Below are positions 12,700-23,339 of a DNA stretch of 64,000 nucleotides, in pieces. The notes under the pieces were generated by a model. It did not search any database. It saw only the letters and a list, made by a program, of their open reading frames with translations, and was not told the DNA's origin. How positions within the stretch are numbered: the stretch's first letter is position 1; each line of letters starts with the position of its first letter. Origin of the DNA: Dendrocalamus latiflorus (lineage: Eukaryota; Streptophyta; Magnoliopsida; Poales; Poaceae); contig CM029663.1 in assembly GCA_017311315.1 (NCBI GenBank), forward strand, positions 38,638,622 to 38,702,621, given 5' to 3'. Made by a program: the position numbers and the translations under genes.

Positions 12700-13075
12700 C
12701 TACCAAGCTCCACTAAATATCTGTTATTGTACAATTAGGCTACTCTTGAATTTGCTTTAATCATCACCATTGGTATTCCTACTACTGCCAAGTGTGAGTG
12801 CTGACCTTAACTTACTTCAAAATTGTAAGAACTTTACTTGGTAAGAAGGTTGGGTTTGTGTGATTTCCATGTGATTTCACATATATTCATTACCAAGCCC
12901 CACTAAATATCTGTTATTGTACAATTAGGCTACTCTTGAATTTGCTTTAATCATCACCATTGGTATTCCTACTACTGCCAAGTGTGAGTGCTGACCTTAA
13001 CTTACTTCAAAACTGTAAGAACTTTTCTTGTGTGATTTCCATGTGATTTCACATATATTCATAGTAGCATGGTTT
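12700..13075 (+). repeat. Tandem duplication in the E3 leader
   Basis: A unit of about 190 bp beginning ACCAAGCTCCACTAAATATC at 12702 recurs at 12892 with few differences and lacks a short internal piece near its end. It lies in the long untranslated leader before gag and codes for nothing. Confidence 0.8.
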
Positions 13076-13091
13076 CCTTTCTACATCTAAC

Positions 13092-13742
13092 CATGATAGA
13101 ACTAGAATCTTTGTATCTTCTTTTTTATGGGAGTACCGACCCAGAGACCTTAAATGGGTAGAATGCATGGAGAAGGATCCTACACTCTAGAAGCTTCCCA
13201 AAGATAATGAAGTGATAGATGCCACCATGGAGTTCAAAGAATATGTTTATGATTAGTGGAGACATCACCCTGAAAGGAAATTTGTAAAATCTTGGCAAGA
13301 CTTTAAGCGAATCATGAGAAAAGAGTTTGTGCCATTAGGTTATGACCTGGAGCTATTTGAGCAATTGAAGCATATTAAGCAAGGATCAAGATCCGTCCAA
13401 GATTGTTGGGATGAGCTAAAGCGTGTTGTACTTAGTGCCAATGTCATTTTGGATGGAGGTGTAGTAGCGAAGAGGTTTTTCAAAGGAGGATTGAATTCTG
13501 ATATCGTTGCCATTGCTTGTTCCGAAGAAGATGGTAGTATGCGATATCTTATGAATTATGCCTTCGAGGAGGAGAGAATGAAGGACAGATGCACACCGTG
13601 GTTCAATTTGAGTTCGTATGTCTCGACCAGTGTGCCACATAAGAAGACAACTGAGCATGGGACTTTTCCTTACGTCAAGGCATCATGTAGTGCTATCCCA
13701 TTGCTACATGCAGCACTTTATATGCATCAAAACCCCATGTGA
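13092..13742 (+). pseudogene. Broken gag-like gene of E3
   Basis: A frame starting near 13092 carries in-frame stops (for example near 13190 and 13255). From 13314 it runs openly for 142 codons. That open part contains a gag-type stretch (residues about 1-90: FVPLGYDLELFEQLKHIKQG, then VQDCWDEL and a RFFKGGLN turn), as in plant gypsy gag C-terminal halves. No zinc knuckle or protease follows. It lies at the same place as the E2 gag remnant. Confidence 0.6.
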
Positions 13743-14060
13743 GTACAAAAGCCACATAGCCAAATTGAGTGAGTATTCAAAAGAGTGAGCTGTGTGATTC
13801 CAATATATGTGTGGTTAAGAGTATCCAATTTGAGAGTGCGAGAGATACGCCAAAAGAAATTAGAGAAGTAGATAATAGGCTAAGTGAGGATATTTTTGAA
13901 TCTAACACATTAACCTCTACTTCTAGTATTTTCTCATTTAATGCATAGGTTTGTAAAGAAGATGAGGAGTTAAACGATAAATAACCCGCATCACTTGAGG
14001 AGAATGATGATGAGATAGCCACAGTTGGAGATGTATTGCTTGCTGCCTCGTGGTTAGATC

Positions 14061-14640
14061 GTGATGAAACACAACTTACCTACATCAACTAAGGAGGATG
14101 ATAAAGATAACAATATTGACACTAAATTCTCAATTTATCAAGAAAATGTGAGTAATTTTCAGAACTTTTGTGCTCAATTCAAAATTCCACATTCTAAATT
14201 TAATATGCTTAACTTTCATAATGTAGAATTGATTACTCATAAAGAAGTTCTTACTCTAATATCTCCTGATGATTTTTTGTGCTATAGCATGTTTGATGAA
14301 TCTATAGAGCTACCTAGTGTGATTCAAATAATTTTTGAATATCATGTTTAAAATTACTAGTTAATACCTGTGCCTACACTTATAAATTTAATTTGATTAG
14401 ATATTATGATGTAGACAATAAGTTTTATGTTTATTGAATATGCATTACCTATGATAATCTTGCTACATTAAAATTGCATATTATAGACAAACCATCTTTT
14501 GAGCCATGTCATAATCACATGGAAATGAATTTGATTGTTAGTGCTAGTTGTTTAGAAAGATTTATAATGCCTACTTGTTCATCAATTGATGTGCAATCAC
14601 ATATAAATAATCATAGTCATGCAGTTAAAGCATAGAAGAC
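14061..14640 (+). pseudogene. Decayed second ORF of E3, related to the E2 ORF
   Basis: An open piece of 96 codons (14061-14351) is followed, after stops, by a stretch at about 14378-14450 whose translation (YKFNLIRYYDVDNKFYVY) resembles the central part of the E2 ORF. There are several stop codons, so it is not functional. It is valuable mainly as evidence that the ORF is a shared component of this element group. Confidence 0.45.
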
Positions 14641-15007
14641 ACTGAAAATTTTCTCACCTACAATACATGGATTTGATATGTTGGCAAGGTGGCATTTGAA
14701 CATAAAACTGAATTGTGACATTTACAACGAATTTTTGGCCCATCCATTAATAATTTATATGCATGCTTACAAAAGTCAAGGATAACTTTTCTCGACGTGA
14801 AGGAGAATGATGTGGATGTCATGCTTGTAAGCGTTGATTTGATATACAGGTCCTATGGTTGCTGATGTGCTAAACATTATGTGCAAAACAAAGGGATCAT
14901 TAAGACAGATGCTAAATACATATACCTTGCATATACTCTTTCTCTTTGTTTAGTACACTTTTAGGTTATCAAAAGCTAAAAATGACTTTTCTTGAAGAAA
15001 GGAAGGA

Positions 15008-16228
15008 TGATGCAGACATCCCTAGCGATGCAATTCTGTATATTGTATTCAATCCATCAAGTACCTCAAAACAATACGAGCTCACTAAAAGAGTTGAAGA
15101 GCAAGAGAAGCTTGAACTAGGGGGAATCAAGGAATATGGTGATGATGTCTCTTTTATGAACAAGTTTCTTTGATGAACAAGTGTTTGATGGTGTGTACCA
15201 GTGCACATGACCTGTGGGAGGAGTGGGAGGCAGGGGCACATGGAGGAGAGATGATGTGTAGTTCTGTACACAAAGTTCATGAAAGATATCTACAACAATT
15301 CGGAAGGTTCCAACATGTCAAATACATATATTTGGAAATCTTATCAAGTCTACATTCCATCTACATTCCAACAAATGAAACAACACATGATTTGAAACTT
15401 TCTACACAAAGTTATGATAATTTGATTGGATGTTACAATGGCTGTCTAGAGAGGCGCGCGAGAGTTGCCAAACATAAAGGGTCTGTGGATTACAAGTCAC
15501 TTGTTGATAATATCCGAACACACTGTGACTTTTCAAAGATTGAGAAGGTTTCATTTTCTTATCACACATAGATTTAGAAGCCATCCAAACCAGGAATGCA
15601 AAGATAGAAAGATTTGGATCCAATTTAGATTCAGTTCGAGACAGCCAGTATGACTCCATTTAAAATGTCCATAACTTTCACAAATGAAGTTTGATTTGGG
15701 AGTTCTTGTGCTTGTTGGAAAGATACTTTTAAGGCTCACACAATGGATGGAGTGCTAGCCTTAGAAACCTCATGGTCACATCGCAATATCCAAAACAAAT
15801 CAATGGTGGAAAATTTAGGTTTCCTTTTCTTTTTCGTATTAGAGTCCAAGTTTTGTTTATGTGTCTTAGGAGGGCTATATTGTCAAGGGGTGCACCTCAT
15901 GTAATTTTAAGACCACTTTTGATAATATTTTCAGATTGAAAATTGCATCTACTAGCACTCATGCTTGTTCTTCCTAGTTGATATGGCACAACCACATGTA
16001 GAGGTCCCATTGGGCATTCTTCTTCCAAAGATTATTCTGTCTTTTCCATTGGGACTTAAGAGATCGATATTCTTCACTTAATGGTCGATGGAGAACATTG
16101 CACGTGTGATTAGACATATTAAAGATCTACAACCCATTGCATTGGCTGCGGGGGACCAGCTATGGTTCATCAAGCTTACATGCAAGTTATCATCGATCAT
16201 ACGTCAAAAAGATTGGGCACCTGTATCA
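15008..16228 (+). repeat. Right LTR of E3
   Basis: It is preceded by a pure purine tract (GAAGAAAGGAAGGA) and starts TGATGCAGACATCC, the same arrangement as E2. It ends CTGTATCA at 16228. The start cannot be verified against the left LTR because that end is missing; a second candidate is the TGATGTGG near 14808. Confidence 0.55.
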
Positions 16229-17446
16229 AGATCCAAAATGAGAGCAGTCAGTACAGCGAGAATCAGGGATAGGAACAATGAGGAGGTACTCTACCTAGGC
16301 AGTGACTACCACCCATATTGCTGCTATGTCGACTTAAGTAGCAATTGCGCTTGTCACTAAGGAGACAACTAGCCACGTTCGCGATGCCCTCACGACCGCC
16401 ATTCCATGTGGATTCCCCCATGGTGTTCCATTTTTGCAATAAGGGCGTTCGCCGAAAAGCCCAATTAGATCTAGATCAACCATGTTGTTTTCATTCCAAA
16501 AGGTGTGCATTTAATGTACTTGTAGTGAGGTTCGTTGGTTCATGGGTCTTGCCATTTGTATCGTAGGTGTAGCTGGCAAAGGGATGCACTCTTTCAAACC
16601 CTACATGCCATGTAACAATTGCTCAATCTTAAATTTAACTAGGTTATTTCCTATTCATGGTTCATTCCCTAACCATGTGCGTCAAACTCTTCATACTTAA
16701 TAGCTATGCACTGCATCTCCGTTAGGGCGAATCCATAGCCATAATAGTGCGAACGATGTGCCTCCAACATACCATGTCATGCCAAATTTTTGGACTGAAT
16801 TGGCCATACCATGCCACCTTTTCAGACTGAAATGATCATACCACGAAAAGGCGAATATATAGCCTTTTCAGTGAGAATTGACAACACGCACCAGTTTTCA
16901 AGCCGAAGTGGCCATACCATGCCACCTTTTCAAAATGAGTTGACAACATGTGCTAGCTTTTCCTTGTGAATTCACAACTCCTTGAGCATCCTATATCCAA
17001 AGATTCCTTCCAATGGACGTGAGTGCACTTTCATTCACCAAAATTTACTCCCTCAACACCACGACCTAACGATACATAAAATAGGAGCATACTCCACCAA
17101 CAAGAAAGTCTCTATTCCAACTACTTTGGAAAACGGGGAGATGGGAGTGAGAAGAGAGGTATAGGAGGTCACTCCACTGAATTGGGGATGTCGGACTACG
17201 AGGAGATGCTCCAATAGCTGAAATGGGCGAGCAAGAATGCAGGGACATACCCTGACAATTCTTAAAGGATGCTCCTATACAACTAGAGTTTTCACATCTA
17301 CAGTGCAACTACAGTAAGCCAATGTAGATGATTCAGTCGACACATCCTAGTACAACCGCCTAGTCTTACTACATGTGCCCGAATTACCACGTAAGTGAAT
17401 GCTGCACATTAGTATTTCACATTGCATGTTGCATTTTAAATATCGT
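16229..17446. other. Non-coding stretch with short diverged repeats
   Basis: No gene is seen. Copies of a motif like CCATACCATGCCACCTTTTC recur at about 16790-16930, suggesting remnants of an old repeat. Bases 17442-17446 (ATCGT) are the left TSD of E4. Confidence 0.5.
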
Positions 17447-17681
17447 TGTTGTAGGGGTGGCCCCCACCTAAGCCCAGCAGGCCTGTTAGGAGGTTATAAG
17501 AACCAAAGTAACATGAGTAATGACTCAAATGCCCCTAAGGGGGATGTACGGATGAAAGGGCATGGTTGTAAAAGTATACTCCATATGAATATATATATAT
17601 CAGGATGAGGGGGAGGGTGAGGCAGAACACTCCCACCTCTCCACTACCATCTCTCTCTCTGTTTGGCCTGTAGCCACAACA
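17447..17681 (+). repeat. 5' LTR of E4
   Basis: It runs from TGTTGTAGGGG to CCACAACA, 235 bp, and is unusually short for an 11-kb element. It contains a TA microsatellite and a CT microsatellite whose lengths differ from those of the 3' LTR. Confidence 0.95.
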
Positions 17682-17683
17682 GT

Positions 17684-17701
17684 TGGCGCCGTTCGTGGGG
17701 A
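17684..17701 (+). other. Primer-binding site of E4
   Basis: TGGCGCCGTTCGTGGGGA starts two bases after the LTR. It resembles the tRNA-Asp-type PBS of plant gypsy elements (TGGCGCCGTTGCCGGGGA) with a few differences. Confidence 0.75.
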
Positions 17702-17735
17702 GGACAGGGACAAGCCTGAAGATCGAAGAAGAAGG

Positions 17736-18202
17736 ATGGCACCAAAAAAAGCTTCATCAGCGGCGGCGGTGGGAAGAAAGACGGCTGGGTCGGAGCGGCG
17801 CGGGAATACCGAGGCTTCGGCGTCGGCCGTCGAAGGAGCTGGCGACGGCGTAGGCGTAATGGTCATGGGCGTCGACGCCCGTGCTACAACGACCAACCCC
17901 GCCAGTGCCGCTACAACGACATCCAACCCCGTCGCCGGTGCTGCAGCGACAGTCCCCGCCACCCTCGCCAGTGCCGCTACAACGACATCCAACCCCGTCG
18001 CCCGTGCTACAACGACCAACCCCGCCAGTGCCGCAATGAAGCATCTGGCGGATCTGGAGATCGTGAGGCGATGGTCCCTACACCGACCCGTCCGCTGGGT
18101 GTTCCGGCGGCCCCGACAGCACCTGCGGTGGAAGGCGCCCTACTAGCAGCCCTCAACGCGTTCCAGCGGGAACTAGGGGACCTTCGCGGAGCCGTCTGAG
18201 AT
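17736..18202 (+). pseudogene. Broken N-terminal leader of the E4 gag
   Basis: The first start codon after the PBS is at 17736 (MAPKKASSAAAVG) and opens an Ala/Thr-rich repetitive stretch in a different frame from the main ORF. This frame ends at 18146. From about 18035 the frame of the main polyprotein already reads like protein, but it meets a TGA at 18197-18199, two codons before the first in-frame ATG at 18203. So one frame change, probably in the short tandem repeats at 17885-18030, and one nonsense change separate the leader from gag. This copy may not make full-length Gag. Confidence 0.7.
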
Positions 18203-21200
18203 ATGCAAGAGGCTCGGGGCCAGCAGGCCGCGCCAGTAATCGCGCCCGAGCCCACGCCGGAGAGGGCGGACAGTCGCGAAGCCCCCACGTCTAGCCGCGT
18301 GCCGCGACGGCGCCTAGATCCGGAGTCCCCGCTTTCGGTGGGGCTACAGCAGGCGGCATGGCCCGAAGACTTCAAGTTTCCTAGCGTCATCGACCCGTAC
18401 AAAGGCGACATGGACCCCCGCGAGTTCGTGCGCGTGTACGAAACCGCGGTCGAGGCTGCGGGCGGAGACGACACCACGAAGGCGAAGGGACTCCCCCTCG
18501 CGCTGCAAGGAGTGGCGCTCTCTTGGTTCTTTACCATAGAGCCGGGCTCCATCCACGCGTGGGAGCAGCTCCGTGACCGCCTTCACAACAACTTCCAAGG
18601 AAACTATGTCGAGCGAGTCGACGCAGACCAACTCTTCGCTGTGAAGCAAAGACCCTCGGAGAAGCTCCGGGACTACTTCAAGCGCTTCGCCAAGATTCGA
18701 TGCCAAGTAAAAGACGTTAATGAAACCACCATCGTTAATGCAGCCATACAGGGCCTTCGTCCGGGCCCAATGGCCGAGTACCACGCGCGGAGGCCAATCA
18801 AGACAGTCGCCAAGCTCTTCGACAAAATGGACGAGTATGCGCGGGCGGAGGAGGATGCGCGAAGACGCAGCATTACCGCCCTTGACCTCGCCCATGAGGA
18901 GCGCCCCCCGCGCGAGGTGGGGGCGGGTGGTCCCTCCTCGAAGCAGGGTCGCAGCCGAGAGCCCCGAGGAGGCCCTCCCCGAGGCAGCGATACCGGGGTA
19001 CAGGAAGGCTCTTCAGGGAGCAGGCATAAACCTCGGCGCCACCAGCGCAGGTCACAGGCGGCCCATCATGTCCTCGACACCGGGAGCGCCCGCCAAGGAC
19101 CCGACCCCGCCTCATGGAAGGGAGACCGGGGATCGAAAGGCGGACTTGGTTGCGGCGGCCAACCCCACGTAGAACAAGAGCTCCTACATTATGGCAAGTG
19201 GTGCGAGGTGCACGGCTACGGTGATCATTACACAAGGGCATGCACCGCAGTTATGGAGCTGCGGAGGGTGACAGCCGGCTCTCAGGTTCTGCCTCCTCGG
19301 CCCCTCGCCGGAGCCCACGTGGGGCACCCAAGGGGTAGCCCCCTGCGAGCCACCGCAGCGGAGGGCACGCAGCATCGCACCATCAGCATCATCACCGGAG
19401 GTTCCTCTTCAAGGGCCCCCGGGGAGCAGCCGCAATCGTGGATGCCGCCATGCAGCATCACCTTCGACTTGAATGACGCCAGGGGTATGGAGTACCCTCA
19501 CCAAGACCCTCTGGTCATCCAGGCCCTCATAGAACGCTGTGACGTCAGGCGCGTCCTTGTCGACGGGGGAAGCTCCGCGAATATCCTGTTCGCAGAGGCC
19601 CTCGACCATATGGGGATCCCCCGCAGCCGGCTACAGCAGCCAGGAGCTCCACTTCAAGGCCTCGGAGGTCAACCGCTGCAGGCCATGGGGCACGTGTCCC
19701 TTCCGGTCACTTTCCGTCAGGAGGGCAACAAGGGTAACATCCGGACCGAGCATGTCATCTTCGACGTCGTGGATATCCCACATCCCTACAACGCCATACT
19801 GGGGCGGCCCGCCATCAACTCTTTCGAGGCGGTCCCACACTACGCGTTTTTGTGTGTGAAGCTCCCGGGCCCGAAGGGTGTTATCACCGTCTTCGGCGAT
19901 CAGGACCTGGCCAGACGTGCTGAGGTCGGCAGCCGAGTCCCGCATCGTCCGGTGCACGCCCTCTCCGACACGCTCGGCGATGGGCCCTCCGCCCCCGGGT
20001 GGACGCCCAAGCCTCGGCCCGACGGCGGAGTCAAGAAGGTGCCGCTCCAGGCGGAGGGACAGTTTGTGTCCATCGGCGAGGGGCTCCCCCCGGGGGTCGA
20101 ACGGAATCTGCTCCGAGTGCTTCAGAACAACGTTGACATTTTCGCATGGTCCCCGGAGGACATCAAGGGTGTAGACCGAGCGGTAATCAAGCATCGCTTA
20201 GCGGTCCGCCCTGACGCCAAGCCGGTCAAGCAAAGGCTTCGGCGTATGTCGATGGACCGCCAGCAGGCGGCCAAAACAGAGGTGGCGAAGCTTCTTCGGG
20301 CCGGGGTCATTCGCGAGGTCCACCATCCAGAGTGGCTCGCTAACCCGGTACTAGTCAAAAAGGCCAGCGGGGCCTGGCGTATATGCATCGACTTCACGGC
20401 GCTAAACAAGGTGTGCCCAAAGGACAATTACCCCTTGCCGCGCATCGATCAGCTGGTCGACGCCACCGCTGGGTGCGAACTAATGAGTTTCCTGGACGCC
20501 TATTCCGGCTACCACCAGGTATACATGGCCGAAGATGACGAGGAGAAGACCAGTTTCATCACACCACTTGGGACGTTCTGCTTCGTCAGGATGCCCTTTG
20601 GCTTGAAGAACGCAGGCGCTACCTTTACCCGCCTCGTCGCTATTGCCCTGGCCGCCCAGCTCGGGAGGAACGTCGAAGCTTACGTCGATGACGTGGTGGT
20701 CAAAACCCGGCAGCTTGCTCTGCATGGCCGGGACCTCCAGGAGACCTTCGACAACCACCGGAAGGCGGGCATCAAGCTCAACCCCGACAAATGTGTCTTC
20801 GGGGTGCAGGCGGGCAAACTGCTAGGTTTCCTCGCGTCCGGACGGGGAATCCAGGCGAACCCCAACAAACTAGATGCCATCCTGGGTATGGAGCCGCCCA
20901 AGACAACGAGGGAGGTCCAGAGGCTGGCGGGCCGCATGGCAGCACTAAGCCGCTTCCTATCCAGGGCGGCGGAGCGGGGCCTGCCATTCTTCAAGACACT
21001 CCGCGGGTGCGACGGATTTCGTTGGGACGGCGATTGCGCGAAGGCCTTCAACGAGCTCAAGGAGCACCTGGCAAGCCTCCCCACTCTGGTCGCCCCAGCA
21101 CCAGAGGCTCCCCTCCTGCTCTATCTGGCTGCGTCAGCCACCGCGGTCAGCGCCGTCCTCGTCTTAGAGGAAGGCGCCAGGCAGCGGCCCGTATACTTTG

Positions 21201-23221
21201 TCTCTGAAGCCCTCCAAGGCTCCAAGACAAGATACACGGAGCTCGAGAAGCTCGCCTACGCGCTGGTCATGGCCTCCAGGAAACTTCGGCATTACTTTCT
21301 GGCTCACCCGATTACAGTGCCTTCCTCATTCCCCCTGGCAGAGATGTTACACAACAAGGAGTCCACAGGGCGCATCGGCAAATGGGCCGCCGAGATCGCT
21401 CCCTTCTCCTTGACATATGCCTCACGAACGGCAATCAAATCCCAAGTCCTTGCGGATTTTCTCGCCGAATGGACCCCGCCGGCCCAGCCCGTCCAGACGC
21501 ACGATAACCCCATCTGGACGCTCACCATCGACGGAGCCTACGACGTCGCGGGCGCGGGCGTAGGTGCGGTGATCGTCACGCCCGAAGGACAGCGCTTGCT
21601 ATACTCGGCGCGCCTTGCCTTCCCCGCTACCAACAACACGGCTGAGTACGAGGCGCTGCTCTTTGGCCTGACGAAGCTCAAGGCAGTCGGCACGAGACGG
21701 GTGCTGGTCCGCACCAACTCGCGCTTGGTGGCTGGTCATGTGGACAAGTCATATCAAGCCAAGGACCCTGAGTTGGCCAAGTACCTCGCGGCTATGAGAG
21801 CGAGGGAAAGGCACTTTTTGGGCGTCACCGTCAAGGCCATCCCCCGCACGGAGAACGAGCAGGCCGACGCCCTCGCTAAGGCGGCCAGCCAGCAACTGCC
21901 CCCCCCCCATGGGGCGTTTTACGAAATATTATTGCAAGCGGCCATCGCGCAGGACAACCGGGACGCGGCACTTGTCCATCACATCGACCGGCCAGGTGAC
22001 TGGCGCGAGCCCATCTTCAATTTTTTGCAAGGCATCGCCGAGCCGGAGAACCCCGTCGAGCTTCGGCGTTTGCAGCACCGCGCAAGATCCTTCCAGGTGT
22101 TCGAAGGGAGACTCTACAAGAGAGGGGTTTGCGCACCGCTCCTGCGCTGCCTCTCGACTGAGGGGGGAAAAGAGCTCCTTGCGGAGATCCACGCGGGCGC
22201 GTGCGGGTCCCACCTGGCACCGAGGTCGTTAGTCGGCAAGGCGTTCAGGCAAGGCTTCTACTGGCCAACTGCCATCACCGACGCCCAGGACCTCGTTCGT
22301 CGGTGCCAAGGGTGCCAGTGGATGGCGCGCATCGTCCGCAGGCCCCCGACGAGCCTCAACCCCATTCCTCCGGTGTGGCCACTGGCACGCTGGGGCGTCG
22401 ACATAGTAGGACCACTGGCCCGAGCTCCGGGGGACCTGCGGTTCGTGGTAGTCGCGCTGGAGTATTTCTCCAGATGGCCGGAAGCGGTCGCCCTGGCTAA
22501 AGTAACCTCTGCGGCCGTACAGCGCTTCCTCTGGCAAAACATCATATGTCGCTTCGGCGTGCCCTGGGAGCTCACGGTCGACAACGGCCTGCAGTTCAAC
22601 GCCACCCTTTTCAAAGAATATTGTGGCAGCATGGGCATCACCCTTCGATTCGCCTCGGTAGGGCATCCCCAGTCCAACGGGGCGGTCGAACGGGCGAATG
22701 GCGCCATCTCCGCCGCCATCAAAAAGCGCCTGGTCGAGTTGCCGAAGGGCAAGTGGCCAAGCGAGCTTCACAATGTTCTTTGGTCGCTTCGCACAACGAT
22801 AACGCGTCCAACGGGATTCACGCCGTTCAAACTCCTTTTCGACGACGAAGCAGTGACGCCAGAGGAAATCAAGGCCGGCTCGCGGAGGGTCCTCGTCCAA
22901 GCACCCGAAGAGGAGCGCCGTGTGTCCTCGGACCTCCTCGACGGGCTACGGGCAGATGCAGCCTACCATGTCGAGAAGTATGCGCGGCAGACAATGCGTA
23001 CTCAGGACCGCTCTATATGCCCGCGGGGATTCAAGCCTGGGGATCTCGTTCTCAGAGTGGCGCTCCAGGCGGAGACCGCTGGCAAGCTGGAGTCCAAATG
23101 GGAAGGCCCGTACATCGTAACGGAAGCATTGCCGAAGGGGGCGTACCGCCTCGCCACGCTCGAAGGACAAGCCCTCCGGCACACATGGAATGCGGACAGG
23201 TTGCGGCGATACTACGCCTAG
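18203..23221 (+). CDS. Gag-pol polyprotein of E4 (Tat-type Ty3/gypsy)
   Basis: A single open frame of 1672 codons encodes the proteins needed to copy the element by reverse transcription and integrate it. In order: retrotransposon gag domain (about 85-185), CHHC-type knuckle (about 332-346, C-x2-H-x4-H-x4-C), aspartic protease (about 445-560, VDGGSS at about 452), reverse transcriptase (about 660-860, YVDD at 827-830), RNase H (about 945-1045), a second archaeal-type RNase H (about 1105-1225), integrase zinc domain (about 1330-1375) and core (Asp in WGVDIVG near 1400, Asp in TVDNG, Glu in GAVERANG near 1496), and a C-terminal domain ending at the TAG. The dual RNase H marks the Tat lineage. 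In the second RNase H the usual Asp of the (S/T)DS motif is Asn (residue 1172). The ATG at 18203 is only the first one after a nonsense codon; the native start lies upstream. The frame is otherwise unbroken, in keeping with a young copy. Confidence 0.95.
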   Translation: MQEARGQQAAPVIAPEPTPERADSREAPTSSRVPRRRLDPESPLSVGLQQAAWPEDFKFPSVIDPYKGDMDPREFVRVYETAVEAAGGDDTTKAKGLPLALQGVALSWFFTIEPGSIHAWEQLRDRLHNNFQGNYVERVDADQLFAVKQRPSEKLRDYFKRFAKIRCQVKDVNETTIVNAAIQGLRPGPMAEYHARRPIKTVAKLFDKMDEYARAEEDARRRSITALDLAHEERPPREVGAGGPSSKQGRSREPRGGPPRGSDTGVQEGSSGSRHKPRRHQRRSQAAHHVLDTGSARQGPDPASWKGDRGSKGGLGCGGQPHVEQELLHYGKWCEVHGYGDHYTRACTAVMELRRVTAGSQVLPPRPLAGAHVGHPRGSPLRATAAEGTQHRTISIITGGSSSRAPGEQPQSWMPPCSITFDLNDARGMEYPHQDPLVIQALIERCDVRRVLVDGGSSANILFAEALDHMGIPRSRLQQPGAPLQGLGGQPLQAMGHVSLPVTFRQEGNKGNIRTEHVIFDVVDIPHPYNAILGRPAINSFEAVPHYAFLCVKLPGPKGVITVFGDQDLARRAEVGSRVPHRPVHALSDTLGDGPSAPGWTPKPRPDGGVKKVPLQAEGQFVSIGEGLPPGVERNLLRVLQNNVDIFAWSPEDIKGVDRAVIKHRLAVRPDAKPVKQRLRRMSMDRQQAAKTEVAKLLRAGVIREVHHPEWLANPVLVKKASGAWRICIDFTALNKVCPKDNYPLPRIDQLVDATAGCELMSFLDAYSGYHQVYMAEDDEEKTSFITPLGTFCFVRMPFGLKNAGATFTRLVAIALAAQLGRNVEAYVDDVVVKTRQLALHGRDLQETFDNHRKAGIKLNPDKCVFGVQAGKLLGFLASGRGIQANPNKLDAILGMEPPKTTREVQRLAGRMAALSRFLSRAAERGLPFFKTLRGCDGFRWDGDCAKAFNELKEHLASLPTLVAPAPEAPLLLYLAASATAVSAVLVLEEGARQRPVYFVSEALQGSKTRYTELEKLAYALVMASRKLRHYFLAHPITVPSSFPLAEMLHNKESTGRIGKWAAEIAPFSLTYASRTAIKSQVLADFLAEWTPPAQPVQTHDNPIWTLTIDGAYDVAGAGVGAVIVTPEGQRLLYSARLAFPATNNTAEYEALLFGLTKLKAVGTRRVLVRTNSRLVAGHVDKSYQAKDPELAKYLAAMRARERHFLGVTVKAIPRTENEQADALAKAASQQLPPPHGAFYEILLQAAIAQDNRDAALVHHIDRPGDWREPIFNFLQGIAEPENPVELRRLQHRARSFQVFEGRLYKRGVCAPLLRCLSTEGGKELLAEIHAGACGSHLAPRSLVGKAFRQGFYWPTAITDAQDLVRRCQGCQWMARIVRRPPTSLNPIPPVWPLARWGVDIVGPLARAPGDLRFVVVALEYFSRWPEAVALAKVTSAAVQRFLWQNIICRFGVPWELTVDNGLQFNATLFKEYCGSMGITLRFASVGHPQSNGAVERANGAISAAIKKRLVELPKGKWPSELHNVLWSLRTTITRPTGFTPFKLLFDDEAVTPEEIKAGSRRVLVQAPEEERRVSSDLLDGLRADAAYHVEKYARQTMRTQDRSICPRGFKPGDLVLRVALQAETAGKLESKWEGPYIVTEALPKGAYRLATLEGQALRHTWNADRLRRYYA

Positions 23222-23339
23222 AAGCAGGACGACAAGCGTAGAGCCACCAGCCCCTTGTTGTACAATGCTCGCCCGCGCAAACGAGAGTTCAATAAAGATT
23301 GCTGTTCCCAGAGCATTGTCTGTCCGCGCTGCGCAGAAC

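Larger units (their letters stand above)
11139..16228 (+). mobile_element. E3: LTR retrotransposon, left LTR truncated by another insertion
   Basis: The block 11139-11822 is a diverged direct repeat of about 15540-16228, so these are LTR sequences around an interior of about 3.2 kb. After 11822 comes a PBS-like GTATCAGAGG (11828-11837). The interior has a gag-like remnant and a broken second ORF similar to that of E2, and no pol. The missing 5' part of the left LTR should lie left of the window, beyond E1. Candidate right TSD is AGATC (16229-16233). Confidence 0.7.

Noticed and set aside
18344..22900. Long minus-strand open frames opposite the E4 polyprotein (for example 22229-22900 and 19631-20194)
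   Set aside because: They mirror the GC-rich codons of the true gag-pol frame and show no domain of their own.
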